The notes below the pieces were generated by a model. That model saw only the letters and a program-made list of their open reading frames with translations, made no database searches and was not told the origin of the DNA. From assembly GCA_964537285.1 (NCBI GenBank), contig CAZHZT010000096.1, positions 1 through 22,191 on the forward strand: a stretch of DNA of 22,191 nucleotides, given 5' to 3'. The first letter of the stretch is position 1, and every line of letters starts with the position of its first letter. This DNA comes from CAZHZT01 sp964537285 (GTDB taxonomy: Bacteria > Bacteroidota > Bacteroidia > Chitinophagales > Saprospiraceae). A program made the translations under genes and the position numbers. This document shows, in pieces, positions 15,309 through 22,191 of the stretch.

Positions 15309-16853
15309 TTATGTTACATCCTCCTTATTCCAAGCCTCAATATTCTTTGTCTCACTCGAAAAACTAACGCCTACAGCCGTAACAGGCTTACCCTTCTCCC
15401 AATAGGCTTGATAATAGCGCTTCTCTTTAATCTGTTCCAGGGCTTTTTCCGGGCTTTCGTCCAGCTTAAATTCAAAAATGAAGATGCGCTGATCGGTTTC
15501 GACTACGCAATCGGCGCGGCCATCACTGGTACAGACCTCGCTTTGGACGCGCAGGCCCATGTAGCTGAAAAGCAAGTGAATAGCCGCGTGGAAAAAGCGC
15601 TCCGGGAATTTTTCGTGCAAAAAGTAGGGGATGCCTTTGAAAATAGCCTGAAGGATGCGAATAACCTTATCCACATCATTGGCATAAAGCGCCTTTTCCA
15701 TTTTGATGACCTGATATTGCCCGGCACCTCTGCGAACACCTCCAAAAGCTTCTAAAAGGTAGGCCAGCATGGAGTTTTCGACTTCGTAATTGGGATAATC
15801 GAGGTGATACAAACCATATTCATCGCGGTACTTGATGGTCAGGTAGCCGGTTTGGTAAAGGATGCCGTAAGGCTGCAGGTCATCGAGTTCAAAGCTATCG
15901 AATTCGAGCTGGGTTTTGGGTTCGAGGGAAAAATCGTAAAGGCCTTCTTTTTTTAGAAGATTGATCAGAAAAGTAGGCGTGCCGGTTTCGAACCAGAAGT
16001 TTCGGAATTCTTTTTCTGTAAAAAAAAGATTGATCGAAAAAGGGTTATAAACACTTTCTCCCCTGTTGGAAAACCGATAGCCGTTATACCAAAATTTTAT
16101 TTTATGGAGTAATTCTTCTTCTGATAAGGATGAGAAGCGCGCTACTGAACTAATTTCTTCTTTGAATTGAGCTTCTAATTCTTGTTGAGTATACCCAAAC
16201 ATATTGGAGTAATGTATACTCATGGTAATATCCTGTAAATTATTTAAACCTGAAAAAATACCTACTTTCGAAAACTTACTGACTCCGGTAAGGAATACAA
16301 ATTCCAGATAAGGATCCATTTCTTTGAGAACGGAGTAGAACTCCTTGAGCTGGTCCCGGTGAGTTTCGGCCTGTTTCAGGTCTCTCCCGAGATAGTGAAT
16401 GATGGGAGCATCATATTCATCGATTAGGACCACTACTTTTTGGTCTGAGGCCAATTCCGAGATGAGTTCTCTAAAACGATCGGCACTGGTTTTTTGAGAG
16501 AGTTCGATCCCTTTTTTTTTCGCAAATTCTTGTAAACGTTCTGTAAGGGTTTCTTCCAGACCTCTTTGTACAAAATTCAGGGATTTAAAAGACAGCCAAA
16601 TAACCGGATGCTTTTTACTCCAATCCCACTGATCTTCGATCCAAAGGCCTTTGAACAATTCTTTACTGCCTGAGTATAGTTCATTTAAAGTGGAAATGGT
16701 GAGTGACTTTCCAAATCGGCGTGGGCGGGAGAGGAAATAGTAAGTGCTGGATTTAGCAATCTTATAAATATAGGGCGTTTTGTCAATGTAGATGAAATCA
16801 TCTTCGCGGATTTTCCGGAAGTCTTGTATGCCGATTGGAAGTTTACGTTCCAT
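15309..16853 (-). CDS. AAA-like ATPase / PD-(D/E)XK nuclease family protein, full length
   Basis: 514 residues from the ATG at 16853. That start is preferred over an upstream TTG at 16889 because MERKLPIGIQDF is the usual opening of the family and a -7 element lies 21 bp upstream. The N-terminal AAA-ATPase-like domain shows IDKTPYIY (about 24-31), the family signature with P-loop LSRPRRFGKSL (41-51), and a Walker B strand VVVLIDEYDAPI (140-151). The C-terminal PDDEXK_9 domain has GRADCV (D448) and FEFK (E461, K463), followed by ALEQIKEKRYYQAY. All catalytic motifs look intact. The family is present in many copies in Bacteroidota genomes and its role is unknown; DNA cleavage is inferred from fold only. 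It is about 15 kb from the partial paralogue at 3-737 and in opposite orientation. It ends in TAA-less context with TAA at the left edge of the gene just beyond repeat copy 2. Confidence 0.9.
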   Translation of the reverse strand: MERKLPIGIQDFRKIREDDFIYIDKTPYIYKIAKSSTYYFLSRPRRFGKSLTISTLNELYSGSKELFKGLWIEDQWDWSKKHPVIWLSFKSLNFVQRGLEETLTERLQEFAKKKGIELSQKTSADRFRELISELASDQKVVVLIDEYDAPIIHYLGRDLKQAETHRDQLKEFYSVLKEMDPYLEFVFLTGVSKFSKVGIFSGLNNLQDITMSIHYSNMFGYTQQELEAQFKEEISSVARFSSLSEEELLHKIKFWYNGYRFSNRGESVYNPFSINLFFTEKEFRNFWFETGTPTFLINLLKKEGLYDFSLEPKTQLEFDSFELDDLQPYGILYQTGYLTIKYRDEYGLYHLDYPNYEVENSMLAYLLEAFGGVRRGAGQYQVIKMEKALYANDVDKVIRILQAIFKGIPYFLHEKFPERFFHAAIHLLFSYMGLRVQSEVCTSDGRADCVVETDQRIFIFEFKLDESPEKALEQIKEKRYYQAYWEKGKPVTAVGVSFSSETKNIEAWNKEDVT

Positions 16854-16873
16854 ATAGAATGGTTGAGTTTTTA

Positions 16874-16881
16874 CAAAATTA
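16874..16881 (-). promoter_or_regulatory. Putative -7 element for the ATPase/nuclease gene
   Basis: The complement reads TAATTTTG, an exact TAnnTTTG match 20 bp before the ATG at 16853. A -33 TTG at proper spacing is not evident. Confidence 0.4.
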
Positions 16882-17017
16882 AGAAACAATAAGATCGTAA
16901 TGAAGGAAAAAAAGGCAACTTTAAAATTAAAGCCTGTTTTTTCTTGATCTTTTGATGATAATTTTTATATACTTTCCCAAAACAATTTTACTGTTTTAAT
17001 TATTATTGCATTTAATT

Positions 17018-17038
17018 TATTTGGACTCAATCCAAATA
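17018..17038. promoter_or_regulatory. Operator-like palindrome in the gcvP upstream region
   Basis: TATTTGGA (17018-17025), spacer CTCAA, TCCAAATA (17031-17038): a perfect 8-bp inverted repeat in the 292-bp divergent intergenic region, about 43 bp upstream of the gcvP -33 element. Its size and place suit a dimeric regulator. The rest of this region (16882-17017) is AT-rich with nothing else I recognise. Confidence 0.4.
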
Positions 17039-17080
17039 GGTTGCAATATCTGTTAATCAAAGAATTCAAAACATAATTTC

Positions 17081-17111
17081 TTGTTCGCTTGCCGGGCAAA
17101 ACGTAATTTTA
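17081..17111 (+). promoter_or_regulatory. Putative gcvP promoter (-33 TTG, -7 TAATTTTA)
   Basis: TTG at 17081-17083 and TAATTTTA at 17104-17111 are separated by 20 bases, within the 17-23 range for Bacteroidota. The -7 element differs from TAnnTTTG only in the last base. It ends 34 bp before the ATG at 17146. Confidence 0.45.
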
Positions 17112-17145
17112 CGAGCATTTTAAAAAAAAATTAATCTTCTGAATA

Positions 17146-20025
17146 ATGGAAAACAAGTTGGCTTACTACGATCGCTTTGTGAATCGTCACATCGGTCCTA
17201 ATGAGGAAGAAATACAGGATATGCTGAAAATTATTGGGGTGGACAGCCTCGATCAGCTTATCCATGAAACCGTGCCGGATGCTATTCGGGTGAACAAGGA
17301 ACTTAACATACCGGAAGCTATTTCGGAATATGAATACCTTCGGGAGTTAAAAGCAACGGCTTCACAGAACAAAGTCTTTCGCTCTTTTATCGGTCTGGGA
17401 TATGCAGGTACGATTACGCCTTCAGTAATTGCTCGCAATGTATTCCGCAATCCGGGCTGGTACACTCAATATACACCTTATCAGGCAGAAATCGCCCAAG
17501 GCCGTCTGGAGGCTTTGTTGAATTTCCAAACGATGGTGAGTGATCTTACGGGTATGCCCGTAGCTAATGCTTCGCTCTTGGATGAAGCCACTTCAGCAGC
17601 TGAGGCGATGCATATGTTCTATGCCATTAAGAATAAACGCGTTAAAGACGATTCTATTAATGAATTTTTTGTGGACGAAGGTGTTTTTGGGCATACCTTA
17701 GATGTACTTCATACGCGCGCTAATCCTACGGGAATCAAGATCGTTGTGGGCAAGTGGAGTGAATTTGAACCGAACGACAAGACTTTCGGCGCTTTAATCC
17801 AATATCCAAATGCCACTGGAAATGTAGAGGATTATCGTGCTTTCGTGGATAAGCTGAAAGCACAGGATGTTTTTGTAACCGTAGCGGCAGATATTCTTTC
17901 TTTGGCTTTGCTCACGCCTCCGGGTGAATGGGGGGCAGACGCTGTAGTGGGCAATACGCAACGTTTAGGCGTACCTATGGGGTACGGAGGCCCGCACGCT
18001 GCTTATTTTGCGACTAAGGAAGATTTCAAGCGCCAATTACCAGGGCGTATTATCGGTGTTTCAGTGGATGCACAAGGAAACCGTGCCTTACGGATGGCAC
18101 TTCAAACACGTGAGCAGCATATCCGCAGAGAAAAAGCAACTTCGAATATTTGTACTGCTCAGGCACTTCTGGCTGTTATGGCGAGTATGTACGCAGTCTA
18201 TCATGGTCCAAAAGGGATCAAAGCCATTGCGGAAAGAGTGCATAATCTTAGCCGTAATTTGAATGAGGCGCTCAATGCATTGGGTTTTAATACAACTAAT
18301 ACTGGTTTCTTTGATACATTACATGTATCACTGAATACGGCTCAGCAACAACAGCTAAGAGAAAGAGCAGAGGCAGTACATTTGAATTTCTATTATCCTG
18401 AAAATGGAGTTCAGCTTGCCCTGGATGAAACCACCACCCTTGATGATCTGGAAAACATTATTGATGTATTTGCGATCACTGCTGATAAACAACTGGATAC
18501 GCCTCTAAAAAGCTGGGATGATTATCATTTTCCGGCCGGATTAACTCGCCAATCTGAATATTTAACGCATCCTGTTTTCAATTCCTATCATACGGAAACA
18601 CTTATGATGCGTTATCTTAAGTTGTTGGAAAATAAAGATTTATCTCTTGTGCATTCAATGATTCCTTTGGGGTCTTGCACGATGAAACTGAATGCGGCAG
18701 TCCAGTTAATTCCGGTGAGCTGGCCTGAGTTTGCTGACATGCACCCATTTGCTCCAATCGAGCAAGCGGAAGGTTATGTGCAGATTATTAAGGAATTAGA
18801 GGAATGGCTTTGCGAAGTAACAGGCTTCACGGCTTGTTCGCTACAACCTAACTCAGGTGCACAAGGTGAATATGCTGGCCTGATGGTGATTCGCGCTTAC
18901 CACGAGGATAGAGGTGATACACATCGAAATGTGGCGATCATTCCTTCATCAGCGCATGGTACCAATCCGGCAAGTGCCGTCATGGCGGGGATGAAAGTCG
19001 TCGTTGTGAAAACGGATGAACGCGGCGATATCGATATGGATGACTTGAAAGTGAAGGTCGAAAAGCACAAGGATAATCTGGCTGCTCTGATGGTAACCTA
19101 CCCTTCTACACATGGTGTGTTCGAGACTCAGATCAAGGACATCTGCGATCTGATCCATGATAATGGTGGTAAGGTATATATGGATGGAGCTAATATGAAC
19201 GCTCAAGTCGGCCTGACTAGCCCTGGTGCGATACATGCTGATGTTTGCCACTTGAATCTTCACAAAACATTCGCTATCCCTCACGGAGGTGGCGGGCCTG
19301 GCATGGGGCCAATTTGTGTAAATGATAGCCTTGCACCTTACTTGCCGAAGCATCGCTACGTAGAAACTGGCGGTGAGAAAGGAATTTCAGCTGTTTCAGC
19401 GGCTCCGTTTGGCAGTACAAGTATTTTATTGATCTCCTATGCTTACATTAAAATGTTGGGTAAAAGTGGTTTGCGCCTGGCTACCGATGTGGCTATCCTT
19501 AATGCTAATTACATCAAAGCCAGACTTGATGGGGCTTACCCCGTGTTGTTTGTTGGTGAAAAAGGGCATTCTGCACATGAATTAATTATCGATCTTCGAC
19601 AGTTTAAAGCCTTGAATATCAGTGCAGAAGATGTGGCAAAGCGTTTGATTGATTACGGTTTCCATGCACCTACACTTTCCTGGCCGGTACCTAACACGGT
19701 TATGATCGAACCGACAGAAAGCGAAAGCAAAGATGAGCTGGATCGCTTCTGCGATGCTATGTTGGCCATCCGAAAAGAAATTGATGAAATTGCTACCGGA
19801 GCGGCAGATACCGAGGATAATGTTCTGCACAATGCTCCGCATACAATGCATGTCGTTTCTTCTGATGAATGGAGCCATCCATACAGCCGCCAGAAAGCTG
19901 CTTATCCGCTTCCGTATCTATATGGAGCAAAGTTCTGGGCTGCTGTAGGAAGGGTCGATAATGCTTATGGCGATCGTCATTTAATATGTACTTGCCCTCC
20001 GATAGAAGCTTACGATGAAGCTTAA
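17146..20025 (+). CDS. gcvP: Glycine dehydrogenase (aminomethyl-transferring), glycine cleavage system P-protein
   Basis: 959 residues, the normal length for the fused one-chain P-protein. It decarboxylates glycine with pyridoxal phosphate and passes the aminomethyl group to the lipoyl arm of the H-protein, feeding the folate one-carbon pool in the cytoplasm. The family opening FVNRHIGPNEEEI is at residues 12-24, SLLDEATSAAEAM lies near 143-155, GSCTMKLN starts at 509, SGAQGEYAGL follows around 568, and the cofactor Lys is K707 in HLNLHKTFAIPHGGGGPG. The gene is intact, unlike the interrupted large genes to the left. No gcvT, gcvH or lpd is adjacent, as is common in Bacteroidota. It ends TAATAA and is followed within two bases by a strong terminator, so it is a single-gene unit. 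Confidence 0.98.
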   Translation: MENKLAYYDRFVNRHIGPNEEEIQDMLKIIGVDSLDQLIHETVPDAIRVNKELNIPEAISEYEYLRELKATASQNKVFRSFIGLGYAGTITPSVIARNVFRNPGWYTQYTPYQAEIAQGRLEALLNFQTMVSDLTGMPVANASLLDEATSAAEAMHMFYAIKNKRVKDDSINEFFVDEGVFGHTLDVLHTRANPTGIKIVVGKWSEFEPNDKTFGALIQYPNATGNVEDYRAFVDKLKAQDVFVTVAADILSLALLTPPGEWGADAVVGNTQRLGVPMGYGGPHAAYFATKEDFKRQLPGRIIGVSVDAQGNRALRMALQTREQHIRREKATSNICTAQALLAVMASMYAVYHGPKGIKAIAERVHNLSRNLNEALNALGFNTTNTGFFDTLHVSLNTAQQQQLRERAEAVHLNFYYPENGVQLALDETTTLDDLENIIDVFAITADKQLDTPLKSWDDYHFPAGLTRQSEYLTHPVFNSYHTETLMMRYLKLLENKDLSLVHSMIPLGSCTMKLNAAVQLIPVSWPEFADMHPFAPIEQAEGYVQIIKELEEWLCEVTGFTACSLQPNSGAQGEYAGLMVIRAYHEDRGDTHRNVAIIPSSAHGTNPASAVMAGMKVVVVKTDERGDIDMDDLKVKVEKHKDNLAALMVTYPSTHGVFETQIKDICDLIHDNGGKVYMDGANMNAQVGLTSPGAIHADVCHLNLHKTFAIPHGGGGPGMGPICVNDSLAPYLPKHRYVETGGEKGISAVSAAPFGSTSILLISYAYIKMLGKSGLRLATDVAILNANYIKARLDGAYPVLFVGEKGHSAHELIIDLRQFKALNISAEDVAKRLIDYGFHAPTLSWPVPNTVMIEPTESESKDELDRFCDAMLAIRKEIDEIATGAADTEDNVLHNAPHTMHVVSSDEWSHPYSRQKAAYPLPYLYGAKFWAAVGRVDNAYGDRHLICTCPPIEAYDEA

Positions 20026-20026
20026 T

Positions 20027-20104
20027 AAAGAAAGAGGTAGGAAATAAAAAAGAGCCATCAGGAGGACTCCTGATGGCTCTTTTTTATTTCCTACCTCTTT
20101 CTTT
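20027..20104. terminator. Perfect 38-bp palindromic bidirectional terminator after gcvP
   Basis: The left arm (20027-20064) and right arm (20067-20104) are complementary at all 38 positions, with only GA between them. The core is GAGCCATCAGGAG and its complement, flanked by A6 on the left and T6 on the right, so it is a classic intrinsic terminator in both directions. The arms extend another 19 bp outward through AT- and GA-rich sequence beyond what termination needs. Confidence 0.9.
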
Positions 20105-20164
20105 TATCAAAAATTCTGTAAATATTAGCATCTTTGCTTTATCAAGAAAGAAAACAGAAAAAGA

Positions 20165-21142
20165 ATGATTGTCATTACAGGTGCTTTAGGCTTTATCGGA
20201 AGTTGTCTGGTTCGTAAAATGAATGAGGAAGGGCATATTAACGATATTCTGGTTGTAGATGATTTTTATAAAGATTTCAAAGAGAAAAATCTTGAAAATC
20301 GGGATGTGAAATTCATCCGGGAATACATCCACCGGGATATTTTTATAAAATGGTTCGAAAAAGCTTCCCCCTTGGTGGATTTTGTTTTTCACCTTGGAGC
20401 AAGAACCGATACTACTGAAAAGGATACCACTATCTTTGACGAACTTAATCTGAATTACTCTAAGTCAATCTGGAATATTTGTGCAGAGAATGACATTTCC
20501 CTGGTCTATGCTTCAAGTGCTGCAACCTACGGTTTGGGAGAGCATGGCTATAAGGATGATCATACAATTATTGATCAATTACAACCGCTTAACCCCTACG
20601 GTGTATCCAAAAACGACTTTGATAAATGGGCTCTGGCTCAGGAAAAACAGCCCAGCTACTGGATTGGCCTGAAGTTCTTTAATGTTTATGGCCCAAATGA
20701 ATACCATAAAGGGCGAATGGCTTCCGTGATCTTTCATACAGCACGCCAGATTAAAAAGACCGGAAAAATGAAGCTTTTTCGATCTCATAATCCAGAATTT
20801 AAAGATGGAGAGCAGATGCGCGATTTCGTTTACGTAAAAGATGTTGTCGACGTTTGCCATTTCCTCTACAAAAACAGACCTGAAAATGGTCTGTACAATC
20901 TAGGAACGGGGAAAGCCAGAACATTCTGGGATTTGGCAACCAATACCTTTAAAGCCATGGGACTCGAACCCAATATCGAGTTTATAGATACTCCTGCGGA
21001 TATCCGGGATACTTATCAGTATTTTACGGAGGCAGATATGACCAAACTTGGTAACGCAGGTTATGATAAACCTTTCTATAGTTTGGAAAAGGGAATAGAA
21101 GACTATGTCCAAAATTACTTGATGACAGAGAAAATATACTGA
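20165..21142 (+). CDS. hldD: ADP-L-glycero-D-manno-heptose 6-epimerase
   Basis: 325 residues, close to the family's usual 310-330. It is an extended short-chain dehydrogenase that uses bound NADP to convert ADP-D-glycero- to ADP-L-glycero-beta-D-manno-heptose for the lipopolysaccharide inner core. The nucleotide-binding GALGFIGS is at residues 6-13, the catalytic Ser lies in YASSAATYG (115-123), and the Y145-x3-K149 pair is in NPYGVSKND. The HldD-specific NVYGPNEYHKGRMASV is at 173-188, which separates it from GalE-type epimerases. ATG at 20165 follows an A-rich leader; CATCTTTG at 20129-20136 is a near match to the -7 consensus. The gene is cut off from gcvP by the palindromic terminator and meets the next gene tail-to-tail with one base between. 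Confidence 0.96.
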   Translation: MIVITGALGFIGSCLVRKMNEEGHINDILVVDDFYKDFKEKNLENRDVKFIREYIHRDIFIKWFEKASPLVDFVFHLGARTDTTEKDTTIFDELNLNYSKSIWNICAENDISLVYASSAATYGLGEHGYKDDHTIIDQLQPLNPYGVSKNDFDKWALAQEKQPSYWIGLKFFNVYGPNEYHKGRMASVIFHTARQIKKTGKMKLFRSHNPEFKDGEQMRDFVYVKDVVDVCHFLYKNRPENGLYNLGTGKARTFWDLATNTFKAMGLEPNIEFIDTPADIRDTYQYFTEADMTKLGNAGYDKPFYSLEKGIEDYVQNYLMTEKIY

Positions 21143-21143
21143 T

Positions 21144-21605
21144 CTACTCTCTCAATCTATTTAGCCCTGCATAGTAGATCAATTCCCAGTCTTCGTCCTG
21201 TTTTAAAAACCTCCTAACCATTACAAGGCCCGTTCTGGTTTCTTGAATGCGTTCTTCAATCAGGCGATTAGGAATGCTTTGGACAAAAAACTGCTTGTAT
21301 TCGCCGTTATTGGCTGCTAAAGAGCGGTGCATCTCCCAATCTTCTCGTTCCCATTTGAAGGATTTAGATGCAATGAGCTGGCTGTCTGCCAAAGAGGGGA
21401 GCCCTTCAAGCGGAAATTGAATGTGATTGATCTGAAATAGGCTGTCTCGGTGAAATTGTCGATAAAATTCAATGAATTCAGATGGGAGATCGGCAGAGGC
21501 AGGCAATCCTTCTTCTGCAGTTTGGTTGAAAAACTGGTTGTATATTTTAAGAGAAGCATACGCAACCAACAAAAGAATAATTACAACGGTGAGTATTTTA
21601 CGCAT
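21144..21605 (-). CDS. Small membrane-anchored protein of unknown function
   Basis: 153 residues. Residues 4-22 (ILTVVIILLLVAYASLKIY) form one hydrophobic segment, either an uncleaved signal anchor or a signal peptide; no lipobox Cys is present. The rest is soluble and presumably periplasmic: LPSEFIEFYRQFHRDSLFQI, IQFPLEGLP, FKWEREDWEMHRSL, and a final MVRRFLKQDEDWELIYYAGL. The pattern of an FYxxFxxDSxFQxxxIxFPL opening with a later W and a closing FxxxxxxWxLxYY resembles the Bacteroidota DUF4348-type NTF2-like proteins; this is from memory of the pattern and uncertain. It ends in TAG one base from the hldD stop, so the two converge. It is divergent from ytxJ with 127 bp between starts. Confidence 0.8.
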   Translation of the reverse strand: MRKILTVVIILLLVAYASLKIYNQFFNQTAEEGLPASADLPSEFIEFYRQFHRDSLFQINHIQFPLEGLPSLADSQLIASKSFKWEREDWEMHRSLAANNGEYKQFFVQSIPNRLIEERIQETRTGLVMVRRFLKQDEDWELIYYAGLNRLRE

Positions 21606-21703
21606 AGTCAGTTTTTTTCAAATGATAAAAGTCTTGGCTATTACCTACCCCTCAATATCCAGTTCCATAACGCAAACCAAACGTAAAATTACACTGTTTT
21701 GTG

Positions 21704-21711
21704 TATATTTG
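21704..21711 (+). promoter_or_regulatory. Putative -7 element for ytxJ
   Basis: TATATTTG matches TAnnTTTG exactly and lies 21 bp before the ATG at 21733. A clear -33 TTG is lacking. Confidence 0.4.
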
Positions 21712-21732
21712 TCAAAAATCAATTTATTCAAA

Positions 21733-22131
21733 ATGGCATTAATCGATCAGTTTTTTGGAGGGCAGGAAACCAACCTTCCTGAAGCATGGATAGAACTGGA
21801 AAGCGAAGGATTACTTGATGAAGCAATAAAATCTTCAAAAGATAAACCCGTTGTTCTTTTCAAACATAGTACGCGTTGTGGTATAAGCGCCTCCGTGAAA
21901 AAGCATCTGGAGGAAAAATGGAACTTTGAGGCAGATGAACTGGATTTTTACTTCCTTGATTTGCTGACTTATCGCTCTATTTCGAATAAAATCGCTGCTG
22001 ATCTGGCGATACCACACGAATCTCCTCAAATCCTTTTATTGAAAAACGGAGAAGTTGTTTACCATGATTCACACTATCGTATCAGTGTGGAGGCATTGAA
22101 AAAAGCTTTGTATCCTATGCCGGGTAAATAG
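21733..22131 (+). CDS. ytxJ: Bacillithiol-system thioredoxin-like protein YtxJ (BrxC family)
   Basis: 132 residues from the ATG at 21733; the longer open frame upstream to 21472 overlaps the divergent gene and has no homology-like content. The family signature FKHSTRCGISASVKKHLE (43-60) carries the single active Cys 49, followed by FYFLDLLTYRSISNKIA and the conserved HESPQILLLKNGEVVYHDSHYRI. These proteins are monothiol thioredoxin-fold enzymes in the cytoplasm, thought to remove bacillithiol from mixed disulphides on proteins (bacilliredoxin). This implies that the organism makes bacillithiol, as many Bacteroidota do; no biosynthesis genes are in this window. No terminator is visible behind it. 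Confidence 0.9.
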   Translation: MALIDQFFGGQETNLPEAWIELESEGLLDEAIKSSKDKPVVLFKHSTRCGISASVKKHLEEKWNFEADELDFYFLDLLTYRSISNKIAADLAIPHESPQILLLKNGEVVYHDSHYRISVEALKKALYPMPGK

Positions 22132-22191
22132 ACCTGCCTAGTGCTTCAGGAACTAAATCCTTGACACTTTTGACGGCTTCTTTTGGCGGCC
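22115..22191 (-). CDS. Possible C-terminal end of a minus-strand gene (partial)
   Basis: On the minus strand the frame is open from the window edge to a TAG at 22115-22117 and reads ...KEAVKSVKDLVPEALGRSIYPA. The composition is protein-like, and it would overlap the 3' end of ytxJ by 17 bases in convergent orientation, similar to other tight junctions here. Only about 24 residues are visible, so it may be chance and no function can be given. Confidence 0.25.
   Translation of the reverse strand, partial: PPKEAVKSVKDLVPEALGRSIYPA

Noticed and set aside
21472..21732. An N-terminal extension of ytxJ back to 21472.
   Set aside because: It overlaps the divergent gene at 21144-21605, lacks family sequence, and a -7 element lies just before the ATG at 21733.

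Overview
The window looks like a piece of a Bacteroidota chromosome, most likely from the Saprospiria (Saprospira/Lewinella/Haliscomenobacter-like bacteria). The reasons are a hybrid two-component system with a periplasmic propeller sensor, a very large Sec-exported protein built from SBBP, PKD-like, DUF11-like and SdrD-B-like modules, two proteins of the AAA-like ATPase plus PD-(D/E)XK family, a bacillithiol-type YtxJ protein, and several TAnnTTTG-type -7 promoter elements. The lineage is an inference from gene content; no rRNA is present. The sequence is a draft: 100 Ns (12411-12510) interrupt the giant gene.

Layout. 3-737 (+) is the 3' end of an ATPase/nuclease-family gene. 713-4861 (-) is a hybrid two-component sensor-regulator of about 1382 codons, cut into two same-frame pieces by one TAG at 2507-2509. 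4862-5531 is a 670-bp intergenic region full of inverted and direct repeats, lying between the divergent sensor gene and the giant gene. 5532-14182 (+) is one giant surface-protein gene, split here by the assembly gap and by an in-frame TAA at 13001-13003. 14429-15112 (+) encodes a small regulator with a receiver-like domain and a LuxR-type helix-turn-helix, flanked on both sides by related palindromic intergenic repeats. 15309-16853 (-) is a full-length second copy of the ATPase/nuclease family.

The right-hand third is ordinary core metabolism: gcvP (glycine cleavage P-protein, 17146-20025), a striking 38-bp perfect terminator palindrome, hldD (heptose epimerase for LPS core, 20165-21142), a small membrane-anchored protein of unknown function (21144-21605, -), ytxJ (21733-22131, +), and perhaps the tail of a further minus-strand gene.

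The left two thirds read as an accessory locus for cell-surface display and signalling: a periplasmic sensor/AraC regulator head-to-head with a giant repeat protein, followed by a second regulator. Both large genes carry a single-substitution nonsense codon at a conserved position. They are therefore either decaying, strain-mixed, or wrongly sequenced at these points. I did not find a clearly novel multi-gene defence or mobile system. The most noteworthy items are the two in-frame stops, the near-identical 432-bp repeats that broke the assembly, the structured leader of the giant gene, and the regulator whose receiver lacks its phospho-acceptor Asp.
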